Source of the DNA: Anagrus nilaparvatae
Lineage: Eukaryota > Arthropoda > Insecta > Hymenoptera > Mymaridae
Assembly (NCBI GenBank): GCA_022575985.1
Contig: JAKSXM010000132.1
Coordinates: 4,526,001-4,590,000, forward strand
Direction: 5' to 3'
Length of the DNA: 64,000 bases
In this document: piece after piece, positions 45,801-58,769 of the stretch
How positions within the stretch are numbered: position 1 is the first letter of the stretch
How the letters are laid out: each line of letters begins with the position of its first letter
The notes under the pieces: generated by a model
Database searches by the model: none
What the model was told of the DNA's origin: nothing
What the model saw: only the letters and a program-made list of their open reading frames with translations
Program-made: the position numbers and the translations under genes

Positions 45801-48800
45801 AAAATCCACCAACTGCAATAGCAGGTTCAATGGGGCCTTTGTAAGTACCAAAGCAATCAAAACTATATGGATTCTTAAAGCAGCTTTTAATTTGATCTAA
45901 ATAATTAAAAGCGTCGTAACCAGGAATTGGTTGACTTCTATTAAATTTTTCCATGTCATCTTGAAAATAACCCCAAATACTTTGTATAGCACAATCGCTG
46001 AGTTTTGTTGGTCCTGTATATGGAGCTGATAATGGAGCGAAACATATGTCAGCCAGTGTGTAATTACTTTTAGTTTTGATGGCTTTTATACTTTCTTGAA
46101 GTTTAAATACTATTCTTAAAAAATCAGCATCAAATACTGGGCCAAAAATGAATTCTCCATCCCTTGAATTATGTGTAATCTGAAATAAAAATAATTTTTG
46201 TAATGAAATTTTAATGATTTATTATATTGATTATAATAAATTTTCAAAAATTAGAATTGTGAAAAAAAAATAATAGGTATAAAAAGTAATAAATAATTTT
46301 TACATAAGATAAATTATTTGATGTAATGATAATTTGTTCAACTCTGTAAAATGGTTCAAAATGACTATCGAAGTATTCTTTTTCAAGCCTAGATCTAGAG
46401 TTTGGGGAAGCCCATAGTTCGACAGGATCAGTTGTTATAATTAAGTACTTGATTCCATGGGTTAATAATGTGATGAACAGAAATCCAAGAAAAAGAACAA
46501 GCCAAGGTTTACTTGCACATGCTAAAATATTATAAATAAATTAATAATTTGAATAATATAACAAATAATTCTAATAAATTTCATACCAACTCCCCATCGA
46601 TAGAAAAAGTCTTGTAAATATTTGTCAGTACAAGCACCAAGCCTTTCGATGAAATTTGATTGATTTGTATCAATTTCATCTGGTGTTATACCTGAATTAA
46701 AAAATTTAAAGTTAAATTCAATGCTGTATAAAAAATTAAAAATTTCAATCATTATCAAAATTTTCAATAAAAGCGCATACTCAAATAAAATATATATTAT
46801 ATAATTAATTTGTCAAAAAAAATATTTACTATATACATTATATGTACAATTTTTAATTTGTAAGTTTTTTTTTTGATTTTAAAGAAAAATGAATGAAAAT
46901 GAAATATTTACATTATGAAATGAAGTAAATGAAAAAAATTTACAATGAAAGTATCAAAAATTATAAGCATTTTTTTTTTATTTACGTGATCTAACTGTCT
47001 CATATCCAGCTAGTTTTTAAAAAAGGTACAAAATATTGATTTTGACTTTGTAGGTAAGCACGAGCGAGTGCAAACAGCAAGTAAAAGTCGAACCCCGTAT
47101 AAACGAGCAAAAAAGCCGTCTCCCTAGGAGTAGAAAATAGTTTTTTTCCCTATAAATATGTAAAGTATTTTTGAGTTTATTGCGAGAAAAAATCCCTTGA
47201 TATGCTTTCCGATAGAATTAATAAGAAATTTTTACGCCATTTTTTTATTTTTTGTTGTTCAAATCTCAATTCTCAAACCTCGTTAAATAATATGTTTGGC
47301 AAAAAGTGAGCATTTTTTTTGAAAAATTTCTTAAAATAAGTTTTGGGTCATTATAGGTTTTAAAGTATGGTGCGAAAATGTTTGTTTTTATGAACCATTT
47401 CCATAGACCAAGCCATTAGACGCATTATAGATCCGAGGGACTTTATAGTCGCATTTGGTACTATAAATATTTCTAACGTGTTTCAGAATGTTAACATTAA
47501 ACATGTTTATAGGGAGGGGACGTACCCTGAAAATCCAAAAATCAAGGGGGGGGAGGGTTAGATGGGACTTAATTTCGATTATAAATTCGATTTATGGAAA
47601 TAAAATAATTTAAGTAAAGGGACTCAGGAAATAATTCGGGTTTAAGGATTTAGAATTAATAATTTGGGTTTAAAATCTTAAATCTAGTAAAGATGATAAT
47701 TGAAAATTATAAAAATAGCAAATTGTATTGTGATTGTGTAATATTTTAATATTTAGCCCTTTGCAAATAGGTTTAACTATTACAAAGATTAATTTTAATT
47801 AATTTGTTTTTGTGCTTATTCATAATGATAATAATAATAATAATTAATAATAATAAATTTTTTAAAATCAGATAAGTAAATAATTTATATTCTTGTTTAA
47901 TCTTAATAAATATAATTTAAAAAAATTTAATCTACACTAGGTACAACTTCTTAACAACGTATACCTATTACGATTTTTATCTTTATTATTATATATTATT
48001 ATTACTATTATTATTAAAATTTTAAATTTATAATATTTTATCAATGTAAGATTTGATTAAATAAAATCAATTATTTATATGGTAGCCTGAAAATTTGGAT
48101 TCAACTATTTTCATAAAAGAATAAAAAAATAAGCCTGTTAAATTCTTTGCTAATTTAAAAGAGCTTTCAGCCTGATCCATAAATCAGGCCCATATAATAT
48201 AATTTGTTAAAAAGAGTTGCATAAATTATAGCTAGTACGTAGTATTTTAAATTGACTTAATCACACACACACACACACACACTAATATGTACAAAACCAA
48301 ATCGCAATTGTTTTTTTTTCCTGGAAAATTTTTATCAATAATAACAATGATATAAATAAGTTAATTCATTATATTGCATGTTCATTCACGTGAATTTTTT
48401 TTTTAATTTAATTAATAGGTTTACTTATTATTATTATATTATATTAATGTCTACAATAATGTCTACAATATATACATAAAAAAAATATCTACAATTAAAC
48501 TATAACAAAAAACTAGCATAAAAATACTGTAAAAACAATAAAATAATAAGTATTTTTGGTTTTTAATATATTGTGAATTTTATTTACAACATAAAACAAG
48601 CAGTGTGTGTAAAATTTTTATTCGCTATAAATAAAAATAGGAATTATCTTGTGTAAAAAAATTTTGGATTAATAATTAACATTTAAGCTTTAGATAAATT
48701 TTTGATTGAGAAAAAGAGTATTTTTTTATTGAGCGTGAAGAGGATTCTATTCATATTAATATTTATTTCAATTTTCAGCTTAATTTAAAATGTATTTTAG

Positions 48801-51019
48801 TTTTTAAGTAATTTTAATTACGAACTTAGGTTATCGAGATATTAAATTGTGATAGAAAACGAATTTTTGTTTTTATGGGTAGAAATTTTTAAGAATTTTT
48901 GAATACATATAAGTAAGCAAGTACTTTACTGGCTGCAAATAAAAATTACGTAATTATTATTTATACGAGTAAAAATTGAGACAAAATTTTAAGATAATTA
49001 GACCCTTTTTGCTCAATGAAAAAACTTTAATTCCTAAATCTTAAATTTACCAAAGGGTGATAATGTTATATGGACAAAAACAAGTAAAACAACAAACAAA
49101 AAAAGCAATTTAAAATTTTGGCCAATTGATTTTTGTCATAATTTGACATACTGGAACGCTTTGATGGCAATAAACTATCTTCTTGCTCAGCGGCTAATGC
49201 CATACGTGCTGCATCAGCTTCTTCGTTATGCAATCCAGTTGTTAACCTTCTTCCAACTTGTCTTTCTACTTCTTCTCCACGTTCAACTATTATTATTACA
49301 TTTACACATACATATTTTATTATTAAATTTTTTAGCTAATCAAAGAATTTTAATCTAAATATTTTTTTATCATGCATGAGTGTTTTTTTCAATAATTAAT
49401 CTTATAGATCAACATTTAAGTAAAAAAATAATATTAAAAAATAAATTGATATTAACTCATGTAATGTTACACGACAAAATTATTGATAATTGACTATAAT
49501 TCATCAAAATTCATTTTTATGATTATATTGTCTTATAAGCTTGACATGTTTTTTTTTACATAATTTTATATTAACTTTATAATTTTTTATTAAAAGTAAC
49601 TAATATTTAACTTCTATTACATAAAAAAAAAAAAAAAAATAATAAAAATTTTCAAGTTCATTTCCGTATTATAATTTTCTATTATTTAAAAGATATAGAT
49701 TTATAAGTAAAGTATTTAAGCGAACGATAAAAAATAAAAATTATTTTCATACAATTTTTTGGAAAAAGTATTCATAAAAAAAACATAATTCTTTTTCTAA
49801 AGTCTCTTTTAACGTAGACCACAACCAAATATTTTTGGTTTTACATATTTAATACAAAAATACAATATACACATAATAATTGTCCTCCACCAAATTTTAT
49901 TAATCACTTAATTTTATCTAAACAATAATAAATAGGCTAAGAATATTTAATGTGGAGATATTAAAAATTTCTTTTTGTTTTCATTATTGAAGTTACAAAA
50001 ATTATAATAAAAAATACTTTTTAATTTAACTTACCAACTTCTTTTCTATTTCCAAAAATTCTGACGATTAATAAGAAAATAGTTGTACCGATTAAGAATA
50101 TAATTGTCATAATAACAGCTACACCATCGAAGCCAGCTATTTTTAATGGTTCTGGCAACGGTGGTAATATTGGTGGAGCTGGACAACTTTCTTGACAATC
50201 CACACAGGTACATGCTGAATATTCAGACTAAAAAAAGCAAAAATTTTTTGTAAAACCAATAACAAATTTTAATTTTGAAGACTTACGTTAAATGCTTTAT
50301 TACAAGGTGTTGTTTCTATTTCTAAAGGTTTAAAATTATCGATAGGCAGCTCTGAAAAGCTAATTTCAATTGCGAATGGGACATATGGATTCATAAGAGA
50401 TGGCGTATAGATGAACTCAAACCATTTTTTTGGATTACAATCTGTGATTTTTTCAACACCACACATAACACTCACTGCATTGCTAACAGAGAAAGATACT
50501 CCTTTACAAGAATCAAATGTTTTATTTGCATAATCATTTTTGATAAATATTTTAATGCTATCTATGAAGGATATTATTTTTTTATCTGCAAAAATACAAA
50601 AAATTTAGCTATTAAATCCAGATTTACAAAATGAGTTAGAACATACCTTCTGTTTCTATGTGTTTGACATCAGTGACATTTATAAAATTTGACTGATAAG
50701 GACTACATGTCATTTCACAAATGTGTTTTTTAAAATTAATGAAACAACTTGGACATCTTCTTAAAAGAAGTGCAGCTCTTTCGATATTATTATTTAAAGT
50801 TACTAACTGATTCGTACTACAACATGTTAAAAAAGAACCATTTTTGGAAGGTAAAAAATGTGGACAATGTTTCTTTAAAATTTCTTGTCCAGTATCATTC
50901 AATAATGCTTTCGCTCCACCATTATAAGGACAATTTTTTTGATGAGGCACCAGTGAACTCAAGTCTGTGTAACATTCATCGTACCATATACAATGACCAT
51001 CTTCTGTTGCTGCTTTTAC
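39833..51019 (-). CDS. NPC1: NPC1, sterol transporter of late endosomes (5' incomplete)
   Basis: Sixteen exons join in frame to 1343 aa: 51019-50647, 50585-50287, 50227-50035, 49286-49152, 46691-46587, 46521-46304, 46179-45677, 45606-45405, 45338-45041, 44969-44584, 43666-43503, 42584-42478, 42344-41758, 41683-41495, 41435-41348, 40017-39833. The N-terminal sterol-binding domain shows its cysteine pattern ([42 protein letters not shown]). The proline-rich linker [20 protein letters not shown] precedes the first helix. The sterol-sensing domain covers [20 protein letters not shown]. The C-terminal permease half has [37 protein letters not shown] and [20 protein letters not shown]. The first exon with the signal peptide was not found in the window; exon 51019 starts in phase 0 after a clear acceptor. 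NPC1 exports cholesterol from lysosomes. Whether this is the NPC1a or NPC1b paralogue cannot be told. Confidence 0.94.
41039..41199 (-). CDS. NPC1: alternative last exon of NPC1
   Basis: After the exon ending at 41348 (phase 1), two acceptors fit the frame. One leads to 40017 ([16 protein letters not shown] to the stop at 39833). The other leads to 41199 ([20 protein letters not shown] to TAG at 41041-41039). Splicing this exon on to the 40017 exon would give an immediate stop, so the two are mutually exclusive ends. Both tails are hydrophilic and cytosolic, after the last membrane helix. Confidence 0.65.
42641..43480. mobile_element. 840-bp non-autonomous DNA transposon in an NPC1 intron
   Basis: Starts CAGGGTTGCCACT and ends with the perfect reverse complement, AGTGGCAACCCTG. 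Subterminal regions are rich in a CTGACTTTCC-type repeat. There is no coding frame. A run of about 12 G lies inside (near 43081). The ends resemble hAT-type termini (CAGGG), but a clean 8-bp target duplication is not visible. The right end lies only 22 bp from the splice donor of the exon 43666-43503. Confidence 0.8.
46692..49151 (-). other. 2.5-kb NPC1 intron with repeats
   Basis: It holds a repeat-like patch at about 47040-47680 (less AT-rich, G-run near 47548, related to a patch at 52.4-53.2 kb) and a (CA)10 microsatellite. No nested gene is seen. Confidence 0.6.
48262..48282. repeat. CA dinucleotide microsatellite
   Basis: An uninterrupted run of about ten CA units within the large NPC1 intron. 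Confidence 0.95.
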
Positions 51020-54000
51020 CTAAAACCCAAAAACAAATTTTTATAAAATAATTTTGCATTGAATTTTTCAAAACAAATAAACCAAGGTTAATTTATTTGT
51101 ATTTATTAAGAAAATATTGATATAAAAATTAAATTGTCAATTATTTATAAAAAAAAAAAAATAAAATTAAAATCAATGATTACATTAGTCACTCATTTAT
51201 CAACCAACTAGGTGCTCATTATGTAATTAATTATTATTTTTTCAATTACAAGTTTAATATTAATAAAATTGAAAATCATTGATAAGGTCATCGATATGTT
51301 TATTTAATGAGTAAAAAGAAAAAAAATGTAGGGCACAAAAAAAAGTATATAAATTTCTATTTTACCAAAAAAAAATATATAAATTGTCGCATATAAGTAG
51401 CATAATATATAGGTATAATAAATATTTGTCTGTCAAGTGTTAATCAATGAACTAAATATTGAATGAAAAGAATACCGCATTATATTATTAAAGTCTCACC
51501 CTAGTAAAAAAAAAGTTATGAAAGTAAATTATTAGCTATACATTGTTATTCACAGTTATAAAAATAATAAAATATCGTCTATAACTACTGACGTAAATTA
51601 GAATAAAAAATTGTTTTTTAAATATAAATCATATAGTAATTAAGTATAAAAATAAATTTTAATTATAAATATTATTATAAAAGAAAAGCTAAAAATAAAA
51701 CGCTAGTCAAAACACACGGGATTTAAAAAAATTAATTAAATTCGTCTAGAAAGGGTTTTATGATTTAAGGGGAATAAATTTACTTTGTAAAGTAAAAAAT
51801 TAATTATTAAATATATTAATAATTTTTTATTAATTAACACTAATGCGAGCACTAATGTGTTAAGATTATACAGTAGGTAAGTTAATAAAGATTTATTGAT
51901 AATTTTATTTAAAATATTATAATATTTTTGAGATTGTTAATTATAAACTTTTAAAAATAATAAACAGTTATTTCTTAAATTATTAAAACTGAATAATTGT
52001 TGAATAATTGTTAAAACAATTATCAAATTATCATAAAGTACCGTAAATTGTTTATTCAAATTATTGAAAAATTCTAAAAGAAAATATACCTGAATAGAAT
52101 CTGTAAGTATGGACTGGTTTAGCCTGGTTCGGAATCCAGACTATGCAAATCTGGCCAAATTTGGTAACCGAACCAAAGCCAGATATAAGCATTTATCATA
52201 ATTCGAACGTATAGCCCGGATTCGCTTCCGAACTAAGCATATAGAACACACTCATGTAAATCAGTAGCATGTATATGCTAAAATTTAATCGAACTTTACT
52301 AAATTAAGTTATATTCATTAGTAAAATATAATTTTCGACGCACTAGTAAGTAAAAAAGTTTATTTTTGACAAATGCAAAAGTTTACGGGTCCGAGGGGCG
52401 TAGCCCCAAGGTACAGTAATCGCATTTGGGACAATTTTTTTATAAAAATTTTGGTAAAATATTTTATATGTAAAGGGCAAAAAAGACGTCCTGCAAAAAT
52501 TAGAAAATAATCTGTTTTAAAGCCTATTTTCTACCCTAGGGAGGCGGCGGGAGACGGGTTTTTGCCCATTATATGCAAAACTATGTTTTAAATCACAGGA
52601 CAAAATATGGGGTTCGAATTTTACATGCTGACTGCAATATTGTACCCCTTGTTTAAAAAATAGCTATAATTAAATGATAGTTGTCGTAGTTTGGCGAGAG
52701 TCGAAAACCAGGCTTGGGCCGGAGGAGTTAAACGCAGAAATGAGTTCCATATTTCCGTTCAATTCGGGTACAAAAGCATTTTTCAAAATTATTCAAAATT
52801 TTATTAACAATATTACAATAAAATTTAATTTTATACATTTCAATTACAAAATTGTTTTCTTCATCGATCTTTTGCATAATATGAACAAAAAATTATTATC
52901 TTTTGATTATTTATATATTTTTTCCTTTTATTATGTTAATTATAACCAGGAACAGTTTTCCTTATTTTGAAATTTGCAAATAAAACTTATAACTGGTTTG
53001 TGTAAACACAACCTGTATGCATGGAACATGTTTACTGCAGCTGAGGCATGGGTATAAATGTAACATTACAGTACAATCAGCTATTTTACCCAAATTATTC
53101 TGTTTTCCTAAACCCGAATTATTCTAAGTCCCTGAATCAAAAACAATCTGAATTCCCTTTGAACCCGCAAGGAGAGGCCCCTTGATTTTCGGATTCCATG
53201 TTCCATGTTGATAGTCAATATTTTTATTAATTATTTTATTGAAATCAATCAGGTGTTTATAGCGTTTTTTATTTAACCTAGTCGAATTCTTCTTAATACA
53301 AACAAAATTATTAACTATTTTTGGTACATTTGGCAGAAAGTATTTTAAATTTTCGTTATTGACGATCTATCGAGCGATCTATCAAATGTCCGAGCAAATG
53401 TCGAATATCATGATTACTAATAATTTTAATATTTCATTTCAATCTATTTTCTCGAATCTCGTCAGCGGCGAGAAAGCACGTATTTCACTTTTTTCTTGCC
53501 AATGACGGAAAAAAGTAATAATCAACCCTTAACCATAAAAAAAAGGATGCCCCAAATCGCAGTTTACTATTCTTAGCTTTGCCTCGGAAAAAATCGGCAT
53601 GCGATTTGGGCCATTCTTTATTTTTATGTCCATGTGTTCCAATCCTATCCTATCCCGTATATATATAAATTTTTAATTATGTATTTCCAATAATAAAATT
53701 TTTATCAAATTTTTAAAAAAACCTAAAAAACTGAAAACCAAGGAAACATTTTTTTATCAAAAAGAATTTCATTTGCTTCGGGTATATTTTTTACGAATCC
53801 ACCTAAATTTTCAATGTAATCGGTTGGATCTGTCAAAAAGTACAATAATTTTTCGAAAATTATAAAAGTTTAGGACTAATATTATATATATTTCTAATTT
53901 TTATCAGCCACTGATGTGGTAACTGAATATAGTAACTAAAAAAAGCTTTAACAGCTATTATCAGGCCGATCAGGCAGAACCCTGGAATGGGTAGTCACGG

Positions 54001-55379
54001 GAAACAACGACTGCTTGTGAATCCAATGGAAGGAAAGTGAAGCTTTGTATTGATGATCACAAATAACCGCCTGGGTTGTTATGTCTGTAATTTTTATGAT
54101 TCAGTAAATTTTAGATTATACTTTGGGTAAAAAAAGGTTATTTTACAAAATATTGAGTAACCTCAAACAACATATTTTTTGGAAAAATTAAGTCGCAGGG
54201 GTCTGGGGGGGGGGGGGGGGCGCAGCCGAAGGCAGCAAGTGTATTATAAAATCATCTTGCTGGTATAACCCGAAGCTGTCCCTTTACCTTTGAACTGTTA
54301 TTAAATTGTTTCGATCAGGCCGGATCGAGCATCAATTTTTTCAACAATTGGATAAAATGGCGGGTATTTAATCTCCTGTTTACTTTTTTTAAAATAAATT
54401 AATGAAAAAGATCGATTCGTTTACTTATTACTAAGAAGACAAAGAATTTGAAAATAAAAAATTATCTGACAAAATACCTCATGAAAACCATGTAGTTACT
54501 ATTTCTCTGAAAAATTTAAATAAAAGAAAAATGGTTTTTTTATTAACATTATGTCGCTAAATATTCTAATCAAGTTTAAAAAGTTATTGGCTAAGTTCAA
54601 TCTACTCAAAAAATGGTTTTAGTTCATCACGTGATAGGGATAACTTTCAAAGAAATGAATAGCATTTTTTCGCCTTTTTTGTTGTACTTGTTAATTTATA
54701 TTATGCACAAGCTAAATACCAGTTGTTATTAGCATTTATCTAAATAATTAAAAAAAATGTTGTTTATCATTGTTTGTCGTTTTAACAAAGAAAACTATTA
54801 TTGAAATGATAGGAGAAAAAAATCTATAGTATTAGCTGTAAAATTACTGTAAATTTTGTTATAAAACATAACTTACACTGAAAAACTTTTCCGCGTGCGG
54901 CGAGCGGAATTTCTGAAGTATAGGTATTAATTAGTGAGATTCATTACATGAAGTATATTTTGACGAACTTCGTTACAAGCACTTTTAATTCCTAAAAAAA
55001 GTTGCTGTAGTGATTTTCACATCACCAAAATAATCTGTTACATACCATTCTCTCAAATACTTTACATATACAAGACGAAATAGGTCTTAATTTATCTAAA
55101 TTGGGCTTTGGAATGAGATGCACCAATATTTCATTCCTGTGGATATTTTTGTTCTTTATATAATTTATTTAAGATATATAATATCGATTAATATCGATTT
55201 GGTCTTTCCCAGGAGAGAATTTCAACTTACCAAATTGAAGTGCTATTTCTAATTTTAGTTCTGTAAATTTGTCCTCTAAGAAATGAACAGAAAGGTTGAC
55301 AACGGATCAGACTTTTTTTCTTCGACCCATGGAGGACAAAGTTTACTTATGAGCTGTCTAGCATTCATTATTTTCTCTG
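51020..55379. other. gene-poor, repeat-containing stretch upstream of NPC1 exon
   Basis: The missing first NPC1 exon may lie here or beyond the window, but I could not identify it. The patch 52380-53210 is less AT-rich and resembles 47040-47680 in inverted orientation. Another GC-richer patch at 53930-54330 has a run of about 14 G and no recognised content. Confidence 0.5.
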
Positions 55380-55952
55380 GTTTATATCAGGGTTGGGCAT
55401 ATCGCGATACTTTCAGTACCCGATACGTAAAAGATACCGATATTTTTTGTATTTTTTATCGTTATTTTAGAGCGATACTGATTGCGATACTTTTTTTATA
55501 ATATGCGATACAAATGTATCGTGTATCGAAAAAATTTCTGATACACGATAGATTTTGTTCGGTATCGAAAAATTTTCGATACGATACTTATCGTGTATCG
55601 TTTATCGCAGCATCGCGTACTAATTATGACTATATAACGTGCCATTTGCACTATTTTGAAAATGTTGCACTTTATTCCTCCCTTATCTGCATTTTAACTA
55701 AGTGCTGAATTCTTCATTTTAATTCGAGTTACGGTTTATACAAATCATTTCTTTTAAAATGATTTAATTATTTAAAAAGAGAAGTCTTTATATATTGGGA
55801 AGCATTATTAAATGTATATAAGATTTACTGCAGAATCTTAGGTATTTTTAACTTCTCTCATGATTTGCTTATCTGTTGTTAAAAAGGTGATAAATACTAC
55901 CTATATTAAATATAATAAACATTAAATGATTTTTGAATTTTTTGTCGTTGCT

Positions 55953-56108
55953 ACACACCAAACCTAAAAGAGTTTTTTGTTACAAAAAGAATCATAACAA
56001 AAATAAATTTTTTTAAAAGAATTAACCTCAAAATAATTCCTCTCTAAAGAATTAAATAAACATTCAATATTTTCTGCGTAACAAAAAACTCTTTTAGGTT
56101 TGGTGTGT
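55953..56108. mobile_element. 156-bp hairpin element nested in the left arm
   Basis: About 30 bp starting ACACACCAAACCTAAAAG are repeated in inverse at the other end (to GGTTTGGTGTGT). The matching place in the right arm of the host element (near 58196) reads straight through without it. So it inserted into the left arm after the palindrome formed. Confidence 0.85.
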
Positions 56109-56249
56109 ATAAACTATCAGAAAAATGACTATACTCCAGTAAAATCACGGTTTTGGTGGTATTGTTTGTGGCCGCTACCAGATTCGGTCTACTATAGGTT
56201 TTTTGGGTCGCTGAACACGAAAATCGGGGTTTTTTCTATGCGCAATTGG

Positions 56250-57300
56250 GGCTTGACCCTTAAATGGGGCAAAACTGCCCTTAAATAGGGCATTTTTGCT
56301 GTATTCAATGTAAGCCTTTGAAATTTGGTATACGGGGGTTTTTTGGGTCACTGATAACAAATATTGCAGTTATAACTATGAAAAATTACCCCTTCACATT
56401 TAAATTGAGCAAAACTGCCCCTAAAGGGGGTGTTTTCGCTACTTTCAATCTAGCCCTTCAAGATTTGGTGTAGTAGGGTTTTTTAGGTCGCTTTTCACAA
56501 TAAACAGGATTGTAGGGCTAGAACGAAAGTAGAAAAAACACCCCTTTTAGGGGTACTTTTGGCCAATTTAAGGGTGAAGGGGTTATTTTTCATAGTTATA
56601 ACTTCAATATTCGTGATCAGCGACCCCAAAAACCTTTATTAGACCAAATCTTGGAGGGCTAGAGTGAAAGTTGCAAAATTACCCCTTTTAGGGGTAGTTT
56701 TGGCTAATTTAAGGGTGAAGAATCAAGTTTTAATTGAAAAGACAACGATTTTTGTGATCAGCGACCCAAAAAACCCTAATAGGTCGAATCTTGGAGGGAT
56801 AGAGTGAAATTAGTGAAAACACCCCTTTTAGGGGTAGTTTTGTCCAATTTAAGGGTGAAGGGGTAATTTTTCATAGTTATAACTGCAATATTCGTTATCA
56901 GCGACCTAAAAAACCTCCGTATACCAAATTTCAAAGGCTTACAGTGAATACAACAAAAATTCCCTTTTTAGGGGCAGTTTTACCCAATTTAAGGGTGAAG
57001 GGGTAATTTTTCATAGTTTTAACTACAATATTCATTATCAGTGACCCAAAAAACCCCCGTATACCAAATTTCATAGGCTTACAGTGAATACAGCAAAAAT
57101 GCCCTATTTAAGGGCAGTTTTGCCCAATTTAAGGGTGAAGGGGTAATTTTTCATAGTTGTAACTGTAATATTTGTTATCAGCGACCCAAAAAACCCCCGT
57201 ATACCAAATTTCAATGGCTTACAATGAATACAGCAAAAATGCCCTTTTTAAGGGCAGTTTTGCCCGATTTAAGGGTCAAGCCCCAATTGCGCATAGAAAA
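56250..57300. repeat. 140-bp minisatellite with an orientation switch
   Basis: The anchor TTTAAGGGTGAAG recurs with starts of AAGGGT at 56570, 56711, 56851, 56991, 57131 and 57271, a period of 140-141 bp. Each unit also has a CAGCGACCCAAAAAACC-type block. To the left of about 56515 the same units run in reverse complement, so the array itself is a palindrome. Confidence 0.9.
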
Positions 57301-57406
57301 GACACCGATTTTCGTGTTCAGCGACCCAAAAAACCTATAGTAGACCAAATCTGGTGGCGGCCACAAACAATACCACCCCCCCCCCCCCCCGTGATTTGAC
57401 TGGAGT

Positions 57407-58177
57407 ACTATGAATACTTATATGATTATAGCAAAGCTTCGGGTAGGGTTGCATCGGTTTTATTTTCATTTAAATTTTGTTTATTACCCATTCCTCCAAT
57501 AATGTCAAGATTTACGGATATTTTTTAATTATTTCAGCTGCATAATTTTTAGCAAAAAAATTAAAAAATTTTATTATAGAATACCTGGTCTTATATTTTT
57601 GAGGTCGTATATAATTTTCGTGTTCAGCGACCCAAAAACATAAAAACCCGTTGGAAAAATCAATTTTTCTATTAAGAATCTAATTTGGCTACGAAATCTG
57701 TCTGCAAGTCTGGACTATCTATGATAATCACAAAATCAATCGCCGTTTTGGGTCAAAACGCATCAAAAAAATTTTTTTGACCATAAGGGTTTTTTATTTA
57801 GGCCCCATTGACCAACTTTTGTTTATTTTTGGGAAGATAGAAGGCCATTTTCGGCATGATTTTTAAATTGTAAGAAAAAAAAAGCGCTAAAAAATGTCAG
57901 TTTTTTTGATGAATATGGCCAAAAATCATGCAAGAACTTAATTTTTTTTTAAATCCGACTTCGGATTCGAAACCTACGACCTCAAAAATATAAGACCAGG
58001 TATTCTATAATAAAATTTTTTAATTTTTTTGCTAAAAATTATGCAGCTGAAATAATTAAAAAATATCCGTAAATCTTGACATTATTGGAGGAATGGGTAA
58101 TAAATAAAATTTAAATGAAAATAAAACCGATGCAACCCTACCCAAAGCTTTGCTATAATCATATAAGTATTCATAGT
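57407..58177. mobile_element. 771-bp inverted-repeat element nested in the right half
   Basis: It starts ACTATGAATACTTATATGAT and ends with the reverse complement. The arms extend about 200 bp (to about 57610 and from about 57966). It separates sequences that are adjacent in the mirrored left half (GACTATACTCCAG near 56127). A C-run of about 15 (57376-57390) lies just outside it. Confidence 0.8.
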
Positions 58178-58769
58178 CATTTTTCTGATAGTTTATAGCA
58201 ACGACAAAAAATTCAAAAATCATTTAATGTTTATTATATTTAATATAGGTAGTATTTATCACCTTTTTAACAACAGATAAGCAAATCATGAGAGAAGTTA
58301 AAAATACCTAAGATTCTGCAGTAAATCTTATATACATTTAATAATGCTTCCCAATATATAAAGACTTCTCTTTTTAAATAATTAAATCATTTTAAAAGAA
58401 ATGATTTGTATAAACCGTAACTCGAATTAAAATGAAGAATTCAGCACTTAGTTAAAATGCAGATAAGGGAGGAATAAAGTGCAACATTTTCAAAATAGTG
58501 CAAATGGCACGTTATATAGTCATAATTAGTACGCGATGCTGCGATAAACGATACACGATAAGTATCGTATCGAAAATTTTTCGATACCGATCAAAATCTA
58601 TCGTGTATCGGAAATTTTCGATTCGCGATACAAATGTATCGGGTATCGAAAAATTTTTCGATAAAAAAAGTATCGTAATCAGTTTCGCTCTAAAATAGCG
58701 ATAGAAAATAAAAAAAATATCTTTACCGAATATCGAAACGATACGATATTGCCCAACTCTGGTTTATAT

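Larger units (their letters stand above)
55388..58761. mobile_element. 3.37-kb palindromic hAT-type non-autonomous element
   Basis: The element begins CAGGGTTGGGCA and ends TGCCCAACTCTG (one mismatch from perfect inverted ends). It is flanked by a perfect 8-bp target duplication, GTTTATAT, at 55380-55387 and 58762-58769. An 8-bp duplication with CAG/CTG ends is the mark of the hAT superfamily. Beyond the tips, arms of about 570 bp (55388-55952 and 58197-58761) are near-perfect inverted copies, and their outer 200 bp are full of CGATAC/GTATCG subrepeats, possible transposase-binding sites. There is no transposase gene. The centre holds a 140-bp minisatellite, and two further inverted-repeat elements are nested inside. 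Confidence 0.88.

Noticed and set aside
49143..49358. Plus-strand leucine-rich frame resembling a membrane peptide
   Set aside because: It is antisense to an NPC1 exon (49286-49152) that joins in phase with its neighbours.
51020..55379. First coding exon of NPC1
   Set aside because: No ATG with signal peptide and a phase-0 donor could be singled out on the minus strand; it may lie outside the window.
56250..57300. CRISPR-like regular repeats
   Set aside because: Units are 140 bp, contiguous and change orientation; there are no unique spacers, and the genome is eukaryotic.
55283..57399. Several short frames inside the palindromic element
   Set aside because: They repeat with the minisatellite and inverted arms, and none has a transposase motif.
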